From NCBI GenBank assembly GCA_002478865.1, contig DLJZ01000006.1:1-64000 (forward strand): a stretch of 64,000 nucleotides of DNA, written 5' to 3'. Every line of letters starts with the position of its first letter. Position 1 is the stretch's first letter. The position numbers and the translations under genes were made by a program. The DNA is from Hungatella sp. UBA7603. GTDB lineage: Bacteria; Bacillota; Clostridia; Lachnospirales; Lachnospiraceae. Positions 34,254 through 43,205 of this stretch are shown here, one piece after another. The notes beneath the pieces were generated by a model. That model was not told the origin of the DNA and did no database searches. It worked only from the letters and a program-made list of their open reading frames with translations.

Positions 34254-35456
34254 ATGGCAAAGAAAGTTTTTCTTTTATATCGTGACCTGATTTTACTCAC
34301 CTTGATTGCAGTTCCAATCGGAATTGCGGCTGGTATTGTTGATACGGTATTTGGCCGCACCCTGTTATGGCTCACAGACATTCGGACACAACATGTTACT
34401 TGGTTTCTTCCCTTTCTTGGTATTATCGGTGTCTTTATCCTTTGGCTTTATAAGAAAATGGGAGGAAAAAGTATAAAGGGGATGGCCTTGATCTTCGAGA
34501 CGGGTCACGGGATAAACCCAGATATCCCTCTCCGGTTGATTCCGTTTTCCATTGTGAGTACATGGCTCACACATCTATTTGGTGGTAGTGCAGGAAGAGA
34601 AGGGGTAGCGATTCAGATTGGCGGAACCATTGCCCACTGGATAGGCAGACGGCTTCCCATCAAGGAGGCTGGGAAGATACTCCTGATTGCTGGAATGGCG
34701 GCGGGATTTGGTGGGTTATTTCGTACCCCCATTGCTGCTGCATTTTTCGCTTTGGAGGTTCTCACCGTAGGGGTTTTAGAAGAGAAGGCCATTTTACCAG
34801 CCCTTACTGCTTCCTTTACTGCAAGTTATGTCTCTGGCCTCTTAGGGCTTGAAAAGTTCACCTTTTTGTTAAAAGACCAAATTCAAGTTTCCTGGGAGTT
34901 GATACCGAAGCTTTTAATCGCTGGCGTCTTATTTGGACTTGTTGGCAGCGTATTTACCCTATGTCTTCATAAGTCAAAGGAAGCTCTCTCGACATGGATC
35001 AAACAACCACTTTTAAGGATTTTTATTATTGGTACCGGGATTAGTATCTTATCGTTTCTATGCTTTAAAGGGCGGTATTCTGGCCTTGGAACAAACTTGA
35101 TATCCATGAGTTTCAGCCAAGGGATCTATTCCTGGGATTTTGCATGTAAGCTGTTGTTTACAGTGCTCACACTATCCGCTGGCTTTCAAGGAGGTGAAGT
35201 CACACCACTGTTTTCCATTGGCGCTTCTTTGGGTGTGGTTCTGGCCTCTTTTCTTGGACTTTCACCAGTTTTTTTAGCAGCACTTGGCTATGTCGCTGTA
35301 TTTGGCAGCGCTACCAATACCCTGCTCGCACCTATGATTATGGGGGCTGAGATATTCGGAGCGGAATACCTTCCCTATTTTGCCGTGGTTTGTGGGCTGG
35401 CTTATAGCTGTAATTTAAACTTATCCATCTATCCCTTGCAGAAAAGAAAAGAGTAG
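34254..35456 (+). CDS. CLC-type fluoride/proton antiporter (EriC-F like)
   Basis: CLC channel/transporter fold with about ten membrane segments. Ion-path motifs are GGSAGREGVAIQIG (GREGV in place of the GREGP of chloride CLCs), GFGGLFRTPIAAAFFALEV and GFQGGEVTPLFSIGA. These changes and the upstream fluoride riboswitch point to the CLC-F subgroup, which exports fluoride in exchange for protons. Length 400 is on the short side, as in CLC-F proteins. GGAGGT lies just ahead of the ATG. Monocistronic, with its own terminator. Confidence 0.9.
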   Translation: MAKKVFLLYRDLILLTLIAVPIGIAAGIVDTVFGRTLLWLTDIRTQHVTWFLPFLGIIGVFILWLYKKMGGKSIKGMALIFETGHGINPDIPLRLIPFSIVSTWLTHLFGGSAGREGVAIQIGGTIAHWIGRRLPIKEAGKILLIAGMAAGFGGLFRTPIAAAFFALEVLTVGVLEEKAILPALTASFTASYVSGLLGLEKFTFLLKDQIQVSWELIPKLLIAGVLFGLVGSVFTLCLHKSKEALSTWIKQPLLRIFIIGTGISILSFLCFKGRYSGLGTNLISMSFSQGIYSWDFACKLLFTVLTLSAGFQGGEVTPLFSIGASLGVVLASFLGLSPVFLAALGYVAVFGSATNTLLAPMIMGAEIFGAEYLPYFAVVCGLAYSCNLNLSIYPLQKRKE

Positions 35457-35472
35457 ATACATTCACGGGATG

Positions 35473-35531
35473 CAAAAGGCATCCAAATTCACACCGATTC
35501 AGTGGTCTGTATTTGGATGCCTCTTCTTTTT
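35473..35531 (+). terminator. Intrinsic terminator of the CLC gene
   Basis: Stem GGCATCCAAAT/ATTTGGATGCC followed by TCTTCTTTTT. It ends at the 3' end of the convergent ABC-F gene and may serve it too. Confidence 0.87.
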
Positions 35532-37269
35532 ATAATTGCTTAATTAACTCTTCCAGTTCTTCGGATAACTTTTTCGCAAGCTCAAATTCCTCATTTTTTA
35601 AAGCGGATTCTATTCTTGTCTCAATTGTCTTTTTCTTATCTTCTAACTCCAGATAATCTTTGCTGAAATGATTGGCATAAATCATCTTGCGGAACTTTCG
35701 TACGCTCATTTTACGGATTGTTTTATTTTCAATCATCAAAACATAGTCCACACAATTTGCTATGGTATTAAAGTCATGGGATACCATTAAGACGGCACCT
35801 TTATATTCCTTTACCGCTTGTTCCAGAGCGATCTGAGAATAGGTATCGAGATGACTGGTTGGCTCATCAAGAAGTAATAGATTCGCTTTGCTGACCGAAA
35901 TCTTTGCAAGCTGTAACAGGTTTTTCTCGCCTCCAGATAAGCTATCAATCTTCTGAGTTAAGACCTCTTCGCTAAATCCATACTTCGTTACATATGCTCT
36001 AATCTCATCATAAGTCTGAAATCCAATGTCAAAGAATTCATCTTGTACGTTACTTTCTTCTTTTAACATCTCCCCTTGAATTTGAGACAAAAACGCCATG
36101 CTAACGTTATCTCCAATTTCAATGGAATCCTTCTGATTCTTATAAATATCGCGAAGAAGCGTTGTTTTTCCAGTACCATTAGGGCCAATGAGGGCAACTT
36201 TATCGGATGATCCAATTTCAAAGCTGACATCTTCTAGAAGAACCTCTTGGAACGCCACACTGTAATGATTCACCTTTAATACTGTGGACGCTTCCACCTC
36301 ACCTAATATGGGTAACTTGATCTCCGGCTGCTTGATTTCCACAAAAGGTGCCTTGATTCTTCTTGCCTCCAGCCTTTCTACAATCTTTTCTCTGGCGTGA
36401 AGGGATTTGCCTCTTGCTGCCTCCGTATGATAAGTGGCTACAAATCTTAGCTTATTGACAATGGCTTTATTTCGTTCAATCTCTAATGTATCCGCAACAG
36501 CCAGTTCCTGGAGCTCAATCTTGGTCTGAAGAAGGGAAAGCTTATATTCAATATATCTTCCATTAAACTCCTGCAATTCCTTATTCTCCAGATGTATGAT
36601 CTTATTAAAGCAATGATCCAGCAAAAACCGATTATGAGTTATAATAAGCATCATTCCTTTGTGAGCATTAATCAACTCTTTCAAAGAATTTAAGTTTTCA
36701 AAATCCAGGAACACATCAGGTTCATCCATAATCATTAAATGAGGATTGGTAAGCATTTCTTTAATTACCTGAATCAGCTTATACTCTCCACCACTTAATT
36801 CGGATACCAAGGAAGTTTCATATCTGCTTAAATCAGCCAGATTAAGCTTCTTTTTGATGTCGTTTTCAAAATCATCTCCGCCTATGGCTTCCAAGGCATC
36901 TAAGGTGTTTTGATATTTTTCCAGTAAGGCCTCTATATCGGAAGAGGTTTCCATCTCAAGACAGATTTCGGCAATTTCACTTTGAAGACGAATAAATTCT
37001 TCTGCGACATAATCAAATACGGTGATCTCTTTTGTTTTATCAAGCTGGGAAAATTGACTTACATAGCCAATTCTTAAACCTGGTTCAATCTCCAGCTTTC
37101 CATCATACATATAACGTTCCGGATCCATAATGATATCCGTCAATGTGCTTTTTCCACTTCCGCTGGTTCCTATAAATGCACAATGCTGCCCTTCTTCCAA
37201 CGTAAATGAAATATCTTTATATAATTCCTTCTCTGGAAATGAAAAGGAAAGGTTAATCATGTTTATCAT
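35530..37269 (-). CDS. ABC-F family ATPase
   Basis: Soluble protein with two ABC domains and no membrane segment: Walker A GTSGSGKST and GPNGTGKTT, signatures LSGGEYKL and LSGGEKNLL, Walker B LMIMDEPDVF and LLLLDEPTSHLD, joined by a charged linker of about 80 residues. It ends in a Glu/Lys-rich coiled coil. ABC-F proteins act on the ribosome, either as translation factors or as antibiotic resistance (ARE) proteins. The start at 37269 follows AGGAG; the upstream ATG at 37344 lies before that site. The leader carries an attenuator typical of antibiotic-inducible ARE genes. Confidence 0.88.
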   Translation of the reverse strand: MINMINLSFSFPEKELYKDISFTLEEGQHCAFIGTSGSGKSTLTDIIMDPERYMYDGKLEIEPGLRIGYVSQFSQLDKTKEITVFDYVAEEFIRLQSEIAEICLEMETSSDIEALLEKYQNTLDALEAIGGDDFENDIKKKLNLADLSRYETSLVSELSGGEYKLIQVIKEMLTNPHLMIMDEPDVFLDFENLNSLKELINAHKGMMLIITHNRFLLDHCFNKIIHLENKELQEFNGRYIEYKLSLLQTKIELQELAVADTLEIERNKAIVNKLRFVATYHTEAARGKSLHAREKIVERLEARRIKAPFVEIKQPEIKLPILGEVEASTVLKVNHYSVAFQEVLLEDVSFEIGSSDKVALIGPNGTGKTTLLRDIYKNQKDSIEIGDNVSMAFLSQIQGEMLKEESNVQDEFFDIGFQTYDEIRAYVTKYGFSEEVLTQKIDSLSGGEKNLLQLAKISVSKANLLLLDEPTSHLDTYSQIALEQAVKEYKGAVLMVSHDFNTIANCVDYVLMIENKTIRKMSVRKFRKMIYANHFSKDYLELEDKKKTIETRIESALKNEEFELAKKLSEELEELIKQL

Positions 37270-37330
37270 TTTACTCCTGTCCGTGTGTCCTACACACTTC
37301 GGTATCCCAATTAAAAATAGAAAAGGATAA

Positions 37331-37356
37331 AAAGAGCTTACCAAAATAAGCTCTTT
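37331..37356 (-). terminator. Attenuator hairpin upstream of the ABC-F gene
   Basis: Perfect 10-bp stem AAAGAGCTTA/TAAGCTCTTT with a 6-base loop, followed on the minus strand by TTTTTA. It lies between the promoter and the gene and begins at the stop codon of an 11-codon ORF. Confidence 0.75.
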
Positions 37357-37390
37357 ACTCTACGATCCTATTATTTGTAATTTTTATCAT
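37355..37390 (-). CDS. Candidate leader peptide of the ABC-F gene (11 codons)
   Basis: Reads MIKITNNRIVE and stops exactly where the attenuator hairpin begins, so a ribosome stalled on it could alter hairpin folding. Its own ribosome binding site is weak, which lowers confidence. Confidence 0.45.
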   Translation of the reverse strand: MIKITNNRIVE

Positions 37391-37431
37391 GTTATATCTG
37401 TTTTAGACCTTTATTTCTTGTCAACCTTCGT

Positions 37432-37460
37432 AGCATATCATTTTTTTCAATAGATTTCAA
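37432..37460 (-). promoter_or_regulatory. Predicted promoter of the ABC-F gene
   Basis: TTGAAA (-35), 17-base spacer, TATGCT (-10). A perfect 14-bp palindrome GAACCAATTGGTTC lies just upstream at 37470-37483 and may be an operator. Confidence 0.6.
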
Positions 37461-37753
37461 CTATTTTTAGAACCAATTGGTTCCTATCCTATATTATGGA
37501 AGGGATTCCTCCACTTGTGGCTTTTAGTACTCCAATCATTGCTTTTAGGAAGCTATACTGATCCCAGGAATCAAAATGTCATTACTAAGATGTTAGTATA
37601 TCATGAAACATGCTATTTCCATAGTAGCATCTATTCCAATACCCAATAAAAGTAATCCAATAATAAGACATTCTATATATCTAAATTCCGTATTTCTGCT
37701 AATGTAAGCGATTATTCTAATTTGTAAGTTCTCCCGAGATATAATCCCTTCTA

Positions 37754-37809
37754 TTGACAGAAAAAAAATACTATGATAGCATGATGAGGCTAGTTAGATT
37801 AAACTAACC
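37754..37809 (+). promoter_or_regulatory. Promoter and iron-type operator of the binding-lipoprotein gene
   Basis: TTGACA (-35), 17 bases, TAGCAT (-10), then the inverted repeat GGCTAGTTAGA/TTAAACTAACC at 37788-37809, which resembles a DtxR/IdeR-type box (TTAGGTTAG...CTAACC). Placement over the start site fits repression by an iron-dependent regulator. The remaining 37484-37753 and 37810-37971 stretches are AT-rich with no gene seen. Confidence 0.5.
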
Positions 37810-37971
37810 AACTTCAAAAGTACTTATATGCATATAAAAATAAGGTCAATTAAGGTTTCTAATCTCTTGCAAGTATAAAACTAATTGATTCCAGTATTTC
37901 ACAATTGTAGGAGAAAAACGTTAATTTAACTTATATATACAAAAAGATAAGAAAGATAAGGAGACACACCC

Positions 37972-38982
37972 ATGAAATTAATAGCCAAAAGGAAGCTTAC
38001 GATTTTTCTTTGTTTGTGCGTAATTGTTGTATTTACAGCCTGCCAAAAGACAAACAAAACTGGAACTCAGCCCTCATCTGATACCACCATTTCTGAAGCT
38101 TCTTCCAATCAAGCGAGCGCGGCTTTCTCAGAGCCGCAGAGTCCTATCACTACTGACACAGGAACCACAACAAATGCCAGTACTCAGACGATAAGTACCA
38201 TTATGGGTGACGTTACCGTACCATTAAATCCCACAAAAATCGTAGCCCTTGGCAACCCAGGTGATCTAGTAGCAATGGGTATTAAACCCATCGCAGGTGA
38301 TAACAAAATCAATCTATTTGACGGATTATTAACTGAAGATAGCTATACTTACATTACGAGTGATGATTATGAAGGAATTATGGCATTAGGACCAGATCTT
38401 ATCCTTATTGCCAGTACACCCGCACAGGCTGATTATGAGAGGCTTACTGCCATTGCACCTACTGTGGTAACAGAAGCTTACTCCACCAGCTTATCCGATC
38501 GAATCACTTTTGTTGGTAAGGTGATCGGAAAGGAAGCGGAGGCAAAAAAAGCACTCTCTGATTTTGAATCTCAGGCAGAAGCTTATAAAGCCCAGTTGAT
38601 AAAAGCCGGGATTGAAAACAAAACCATAACGGTTATGGAAGGAACTTATCTCTTTGGTGACAAATATGGAAGAGGCGCTGATATTGTCTATAATTATCTA
38701 GGCTTTCGGGCACCTGATAAATTACAAGAAGTATTTTCCAGAGGTGATATGTATCTGGAGGTTTCCATGGAAGTACTCCCCCAATATTGTGGTGATTACA
38801 TACTCAGTTCTGTATGGGACGGTTCCGAAGACTTGTCTCAGAATGCTGTGTGGAACAGTATACCCGCGGTTAAAGATGGACATGTAATTAAGATTGATTT
38901 CTCGGATTATTTTTCAAGAGATTTATATACCTCTGGCAAGCAGATGAAAATGCTGGTGGAAGCATTACTCGCTTTAAAGTAA
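37972..38982 (+). CDS. Iron-complex-type substrate-binding lipoprotein (FecB/BtuF fold)
   Basis: Signal peptide with lipobox VFTAC, a Ser/Thr-rich linker to about residue 70, then a type III periplasmic-binding fold (NPTKIVALGNPGDLVAMGI, APTVVTEAYSTSLSDR, SVWDGSEDL). These proteins capture ferric siderophores, haem or cobalamin. No permease or ATPase gene is adjacent, so it must work with a transporter encoded elsewhere. AAGGAGA precedes the ATG. The DtxR-like operator upstream supports iron control. Confidence 0.83.
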   Translation: MKLIAKRKLTIFLCLCVIVVFTACQKTNKTGTQPSSDTTISEASSNQASAAFSEPQSPITTDTGTTTNASTQTISTIMGDVTVPLNPTKIVALGNPGDLVAMGIKPIAGDNKINLFDGLLTEDSYTYITSDDYEGIMALGPDLILIASTPAQADYERLTAIAPTVVTEAYSTSLSDRITFVGKVIGKEAEAKKALSDFESQAEAYKAQLIKAGIENKTITVMEGTYLFGDKYGRGADIVYNYLGFRAPDKLQEVFSRGDMYLEVSMEVLPQYCGDYILSSVWDGSEDLSQNAVWNSIPAVKDGHVIKIDFSDYFSRDLYTSGKQMKMLVEALLALK

Positions 38983-39037
38983 TCTAGACTAAAATGTTAA
39001 ATTTATCTGATTCGTATACACTTAAATCTCATCATGT

Positions 39038-39076
39038 AAAAAAGATCATGGATGTAACAAATCTATGATCTTTTTT
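39038..39076 (+). terminator. Intrinsic terminator of the binding-lipoprotein gene
   Basis: AAAAAAGATCATGGAT pairs with ATCTATGATCTTTTTT across a 7-base loop, ending in six T. Confidence 0.87.
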
Positions 39077-39090
39077 CTTTTTATCCATCA

Positions 39091-39118
39091 GAAAAGGAAC
39101 GCAGACTAGCTGCGCTCC
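39091..39118 (-). terminator. Probable terminator of the xylanase gene
   Basis: Stem GGAGCGCAG/CTGCGTTCC followed on the minus strand by TTTTCTG, about 175 bases beyond the xylanase stop. The 38983-39293 gap otherwise holds no gene. Confidence 0.6.
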
Positions 39119-39293
39119 CTCCCTGAATGTTAGCTGTTTTTACTATAGATATTGCGTTAAACACTCTGACAATTTATATATCAAAGCTTTTTACACTCGT
39201 TGCCTAAATAGGTTAAACCTGCGAGTTCAACTTATTATCAGCTTTTAAAACCCCCATTAAAACGTTCAAAGATAAAATTTAAAACTCACTCAT

Positions 39294-40451
39294 TTAACGA
39301 TTGAATACATCTGTAAAGGCATCTAATGTTCTGTAATAGGAAGCCTTAGGAGTATTGATGTTAGAGTGGAGTAATGGACTGTTTTCACGTCTCCAGGAAA
39401 CGTCATCTGATAATCCCCACCAAGTAAAGCCTGTGATCTTACCGCCAGCTTTTTTCAGTTCATTGACGGACTTCATAACATCATATACATAAGCTGCCTG
39501 TTCCTGTTCAGATTTGGCACCAGCATCAAATTCAGTGATCTGAATTTCAAAGCCAGCATTTACAAACTTGCTGTAAGCCTGTTTGAAGTAAGATGCACTT
39601 GGGAATGTTGATGCAAGATGAGCCTGTCCACCAACACCGTTACAGATCTTCTTTTCAGCGTTGATAAAGTTAATCATCTTTACGATATTGTCTGCTTCCA
39701 TATATTCATTATAATCATTATAGAATAAGCTGACTTTATCAGTAAGTTTGAAATAACTTAATGTCTCACTGGCATAACGGAATGCGTCTTTTACAAACTG
39801 AGGACTTGTTGAAACGTTACCATAAATCTTTATCCAGCCTGAATCTGCTGGGGAATGAAGATACTCATTTACAACATCCCATGCATAAACTACGCTGCCG
39901 TACTGGCTTGTATAAACGTGATTCATGACTGTTTTAATATAAAACTCCATACGTGCATTCATTACGGACTGATTTACAAAGCCTGCACCACCATTGTAGC
40001 CTGTCTTAAACAGCCAAGCTGGTGTCTGACCATGCCAAACCAATGTATGTCCACGAACGCCTAAACCATTATCATAAGCAATTTTTAACACTTTGTCTAT
40101 GGTACCAAAATTGATCTTTGGTACCGTAGATTCTGTATAACCACTTGGAATGTAATATCCCAAAGATTTTGCTTCTGCCACCGAAATCAGTGTTGGTGAA
40201 TTGCCAAGCAATGCATCTGGCTTCATCTCATTCTCAAGTGTTATACTATTGTATCTTTGCTTAATGGTATTTAAAGTTGATTGATTCTGTAGCTGATATA
40301 AGTTTACACAGGTACCTGACCGACCATACTTGGCCCCGTATGTATTCAACAAATTCTGATCAGCTGTTGCCGCCTGTGTTACTCCTAATGACGAAATCGT
40401 AAGTGCCATTGCAGAAATTACTGTTACTAGCCTTTTAAATGATTTTTTCAT
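39294..40451 (-). CDS. Secreted GH10 endo-1,4-beta-xylanase
   Basis: Hydrolyses xylan backbones outside the cell. A Sec signal peptide covers residues 1 to about 27 (cleavage near TQAATA). The single GH10 domain has the acid/base Glu196 in WDVVNEYLH and the nucleophile Glu307 in QITEFDA, plus RGHTLVWH and GGQAHL motifs. No carbohydrate-binding, dockerin or S-layer module is present. AAAGGGGG lies ahead of the ATG. The leader is about 210 bases long and carries a short ORF; a LytTR-like motif lies upstream, so expression may respond to cell density. Confidence 0.95.
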   Translation of the reverse strand: MKKSFKRLVTVISAMALTISSLGVTQAATADQNLLNTYGAKYGRSGTCVNLYQLQNQSTLNTIKQRYNSITLENEMKPDALLGNSPTLISVAEAKSLGYYIPSGYTESTVPKINFGTIDKVLKIAYDNGLGVRGHTLVWHGQTPAWLFKTGYNGGAGFVNQSVMNARMEFYIKTVMNHVYTSQYGSVVYAWDVVNEYLHSPADSGWIKIYGNVSTSPQFVKDAFRYASETLSYFKLTDKVSLFYNDYNEYMEADNIVKMINFINAEKKICNGVGGQAHLASTFPSASYFKQAYSKFVNAGFEIQITEFDAGAKSEQEQAAYVYDVMKSVNELKKAGGKITGFTWWGLSDDVSWRRENSPLLHSNINTPKASYYRTLDAFTDVFNR

Positions 40452-40494
40452 TAAAATACCCCCTTTGTATAATATGTTTAATTGAAAGGATTCT

Positions 40495-40539
40495 TTAAGA
40501 GCCGGTTGTAAATAATTGGGATCGCTTAACCTTACACAT
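40495..40539 (-). CDS. Short ORF in the xylanase leader (14 codons)
   Basis: ATG preceded by a perfect AGGAGG at 6 bases, encoding MCKVKRSQLFTTGS. It ends 43 bases before the xylanase start. The ribosome binding site is stronger than that of many real genes here. A regulatory leader peptide is possible; no homolog recognised. Confidence 0.42.
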   Translation of the reverse strand: MCKVKRSQLFTTGS

Positions 40540-40670
40540 ACTTAGCCTCCTTTCTTTGCTCCCTTTTACAATTTCCTTATTTAAAGATTTCCTTTTATTA
40601 ATTCCCTCTATTACTTGGTAAACCGATTCATTCTTTCTAACATAGTCTTTGTAAATATGTGTCAGTTAAG

Positions 40671-40739
40671 ATAGTATCAATCTAACACATCATGTCTGAT
40701 TTTCAATAGAAATGTAAAAATTCCGATTCTGTTCGTCAT
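40671..40739 (-). promoter_or_regulatory. Putative LytTR site and promoter of the xylanase gene
   Basis: A 28-bp element (40712-40739) shares TCGGAATTTTTACAT with the one at 59280-59307 (18 of 19 core bases identical) and has half sites 21 bases apart. GATACTATCTT follows 34 bases after TTTACA; the same GATACTAT follows 23 bases after it at the second agrD, a difference of about one helical turn. Confidence 0.52.
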
Positions 40740-40797
40740 ATTATCGTAAAAAATCACAAATCAAGGGTAGTAATTATATTGATTTCCCGTTTTAGTG

Positions 40798-40838
40798 CAT
40801 AGAAAAGGAACGCAGCATTGCCGCGTTCCTTTTCTATG
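40798..40838 (-). terminator. Intrinsic terminator of hppA
   Basis: Perfect 16-bp stem CATAGAAAAGGAACGC/GCGTTCCTTTTCTATG. The pyrophosphatase stop is 26 bases upstream on the minus strand. Confidence 0.8.
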
Positions 40839-40863
40839 CATATCTCTATTTACATGTAAAACT

Positions 40864-42951
40864 TTAGAACAAGGAAAATGATAAGAATAAGGAAGCCATT
40901 AAGGAAGCCACAAGAGAAACTACGGTAATCTGTGTATTAATAGATGGTCCCGCCGTATCTTTAAAGGGATCTCCTACCGTATCACCAATGACTGCTGACT
41001 TATGAGCATCACTGCCTTTTCCTCCATTGCCGCCTGCTTCAATGTATTTCTTTGCATTATCCCAAAGACCGCCTGAGTTACTCATGAACAGAGCTAGTAA
41101 AAGTCCGCTGATGATATTACCAGTCAGATATCCACCAATAGCATCCACGCCGCCAATAAATCCTACGGCTATGGTGACAATAATACTAACAAATCCGGCC
41201 GGTATCAATTCTTTGAGGGCGCCATCGGTAGCAATGTCAATACATTTATCATATTCTGGTACGACTCCTGGTTTTCCTTCTTTTAATCCCTTGATTTCCC
41301 GGAACTGACGATGGATTTCAGAAACCATACGTTGTGCATTTCTATCAACTCCAAGCATTAACATGGCAGAGAAAATAGCAGGGATTGCTGCACCTACCAT
41401 CATTCCAAAGAATACCAACGGATTGATGATATCAAATCCATTTATCACCACGGAGCCTGCTGCCTCATTTACTTCACTCATAAATGCGCCTAGCAAAGAT
41501 ATAATTGTAAGTCCTGCTGCTGCAATAGCAAAACCTTTTGTTACTGCTTTTACTGTATTACCTGCACTGTCAAGAGAGTCTGTAATCTTTAGAGCCTCAT
41601 CTCCTAAATCTCCCATCTCCACAAGCCCTCTGGCATTGTCAGCAATGGGTCCATAGGCATCATTGGAAATAATCATTCCAACGATGGAAAGCATACCTAC
41701 TGCTGCCATTGAGATTCCAAACATTCCGGCAATGGGATCTTCTGGCGATATGGATGCACAGAGATTATAGGAAATCATTGCTGAAATTCCAATTCCAACC
41801 ATAGAAGGCAATACACTTAAAAATCCATAAGATATTCCGGACAAAATGGTAAATGCCGGACCAGATTCTGATGCCTTTGCCACATTTCGTACCGGCTTTT
41901 TGTCGTCATTAGTAAAGTAATCGCTGGTAATGCCTATAATAACGCCTACAAGCAGACCAATTGCTGTTGCTCCCCAGATACGCCAGTCAAATCGAAAGAT
42001 ATAGGTAGCGCCTGCGGTCAAAACAGCAAAGATACCTGTGGTTAAATAAGTACTCATATTAAGTGCCATAGTTGGATCGTCTTTTTTACCCATACGAGCT
42101 GCCATAACACCAAAGATTGAGGATAAAAGCCCCAGGGCTGCGTAACAAAATACCATAGCAGAATAATCAACTCCCATTTTGTTGCCGAGAGCGATTGCCA
42201 TAACAAGAGCAGAAGCCATGGAAGCTACATTAGAATCGAATAGATCCGCTCCCATTCCTGCCACATCACCTACATTATCGCCTACGTTGTCTGCGATAAC
42301 CGCTGGATTTCTTGGGTCATCTTCAGGAATTCCAAGTTCCACCTTACCTACAAGGTCTGCACTGATATCTGCTGTTTTGGTAAATATTCCTCCACCAGCC
42401 TTGGCAAAGAGAGCCAGTGAGCTTGCCCCAAAACTAAATCCGAGCAATGCGGTTGAATCGTGTGTAACTGCCATGACTAAGGCAACACCTAAAAGCGAAC
42501 TGCCTACTACTGCCATTCCCATAACTGCTCCGCCACGAAATGCAGATAAAAAGGAAGGTCTTATGCCACCGCTTCTAGCTGACTCTGCTGTCTTTATATT
42601 TGCCATGGTTGCCACTGCAATCCCAATCTTACCAGCAAATGCGGAAAAAAGTGTACCGCACAAATAGGCGATAACAATGGTCAGATTTTGTAAAATCGAT
42701 CCGCCTTTCCAGATAGGAGCCGGTAGGAATATAAAAATCAAAATCGCTGCTGCCCCACAGAATTTAGCCAAAACAAGATATTCTTTTCGAAGGAATGTTT
42801 TAGCACCCTTCCTTATGTAACTGCCAATCTCTTCCACTCTCTCATTGGAAGATGGCTGAGCTGCAACCCAACGATACAACCAGGCTGCAAAGCAAAATGC
42901 AAGTGCGGAAACTAAAATGGAAATAATTAAAAATAAGTCTAGATTACTCAT
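40864..42951 (-). CDS. hppA: Membrane-bound proton-translocating pyrophosphatase
   Basis: Pumps ions at the cost of pyrophosphate, with about 16 membrane segments in 695 residues. The substrate motifs are ADLVGKVELGIPEDDPRNPAV (shown in part), DNVGDNVGDVAGMGADLF and GDTVGDPFKDTAGPS. The sequence GNTVKAVTKG carries Lys and Thr at the positions that distinguish potassium-independent enzymes from the potassium-dependent GNTTAAIGKG type, so an H+-pumping, potassium-independent enzyme is expected. Monocistronic between its terminator and a long upstream spacer. Confidence 0.95.
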   Translation of the reverse strand: MSNLDLFLIISILVSALAFCFAAWLYRWVAAQPSSNERVEEIGSYIRKGAKTFLRKEYLVLAKFCGAAAILIFIFLPAPIWKGGSILQNLTIVIAYLCGTLFSAFAGKIGIAVATMANIKTAESARSGGIRPSFLSAFRGGAVMGMAVVGSSLLGVALVMAVTHDSTALLGFSFGASSLALFAKAGGGIFTKTADISADLVGKVELGIPEDDPRNPAVIADNVGDNVGDVAGMGADLFDSNVASMASALVMAIALGNKMGVDYSAMVFCYAALGLLSSIFGVMAARMGKKDDPTMALNMSTYLTTGIFAVLTAGATYIFRFDWRIWGATAIGLLVGVIIGITSDYFTNDDKKPVRNVAKASESGPAFTILSGISYGFLSVLPSMVGIGISAMISYNLCASISPEDPIAGMFGISMAAVGMLSIVGMIISNDAYGPIADNARGLVEMGDLGDEALKITDSLDSAGNTVKAVTKGFAIAAAGLTIISLLGAFMSEVNEAAGSVVINGFDIINPLVFFGMMVGAAIPAIFSAMLMLGVDRNAQRMVSEIHRQFREIKGLKEGKPGVVPEYDKCIDIATDGALKELIPAGFVSIIVTIAVGFIGGVDAIGGYLTGNIISGLLLALFMSNSGGLWDNAKKYIEAGGNGGKGSDAHKSAVIGDTVGDPFKDTAGPSINTQITVVSLVASLMASLFLSFSLF

Positions 42952-43029
42952 ACACTATAAACCCCAACTTTCTTCTCTTATTATTTTTTATTGTGTATTA
43001 TATAACTATATACCTTTTTTCCAATTATT

Positions 43030-43205
43030 TTTTTTACCTATCACCTCCGTAAGTGAAAATGAACAGGCTACCAATATATCTACATGTACAGGCCCTTAAT
43101 TTGTGTGTAGGAAGCCCAGAATAAAAATAAGTTACAGTAGCACAAAAGCATGGGGGAACTTCCCTACTGCTAAAAACTGTGAAACCGGATTATCACCTCC
43201 TAAAT
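43030..43205 (-). ncRNA. Candidate structured RNA upstream of hppA
   Basis: About 170 bases without an ORF but full of complementary segments: CAGTAG/CTACTG enclosing GGGAAGTTCCC, GGGCTTCC against GGTAGCC, and TACA/TGTA inside. The ten-base GGAGGTGATA occurs at both ends (43191-43200 and 43039-43048). GCCTGTACAT and GCCTGTTCAT are near-repeats. It resembles an independent non-coding RNA or a leader of hppA; the class is not recognised. The flanking 43206-43691 stretch shows a small TCGGC/GCCGA hairpin and no gene I can support. Confidence 0.45.
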
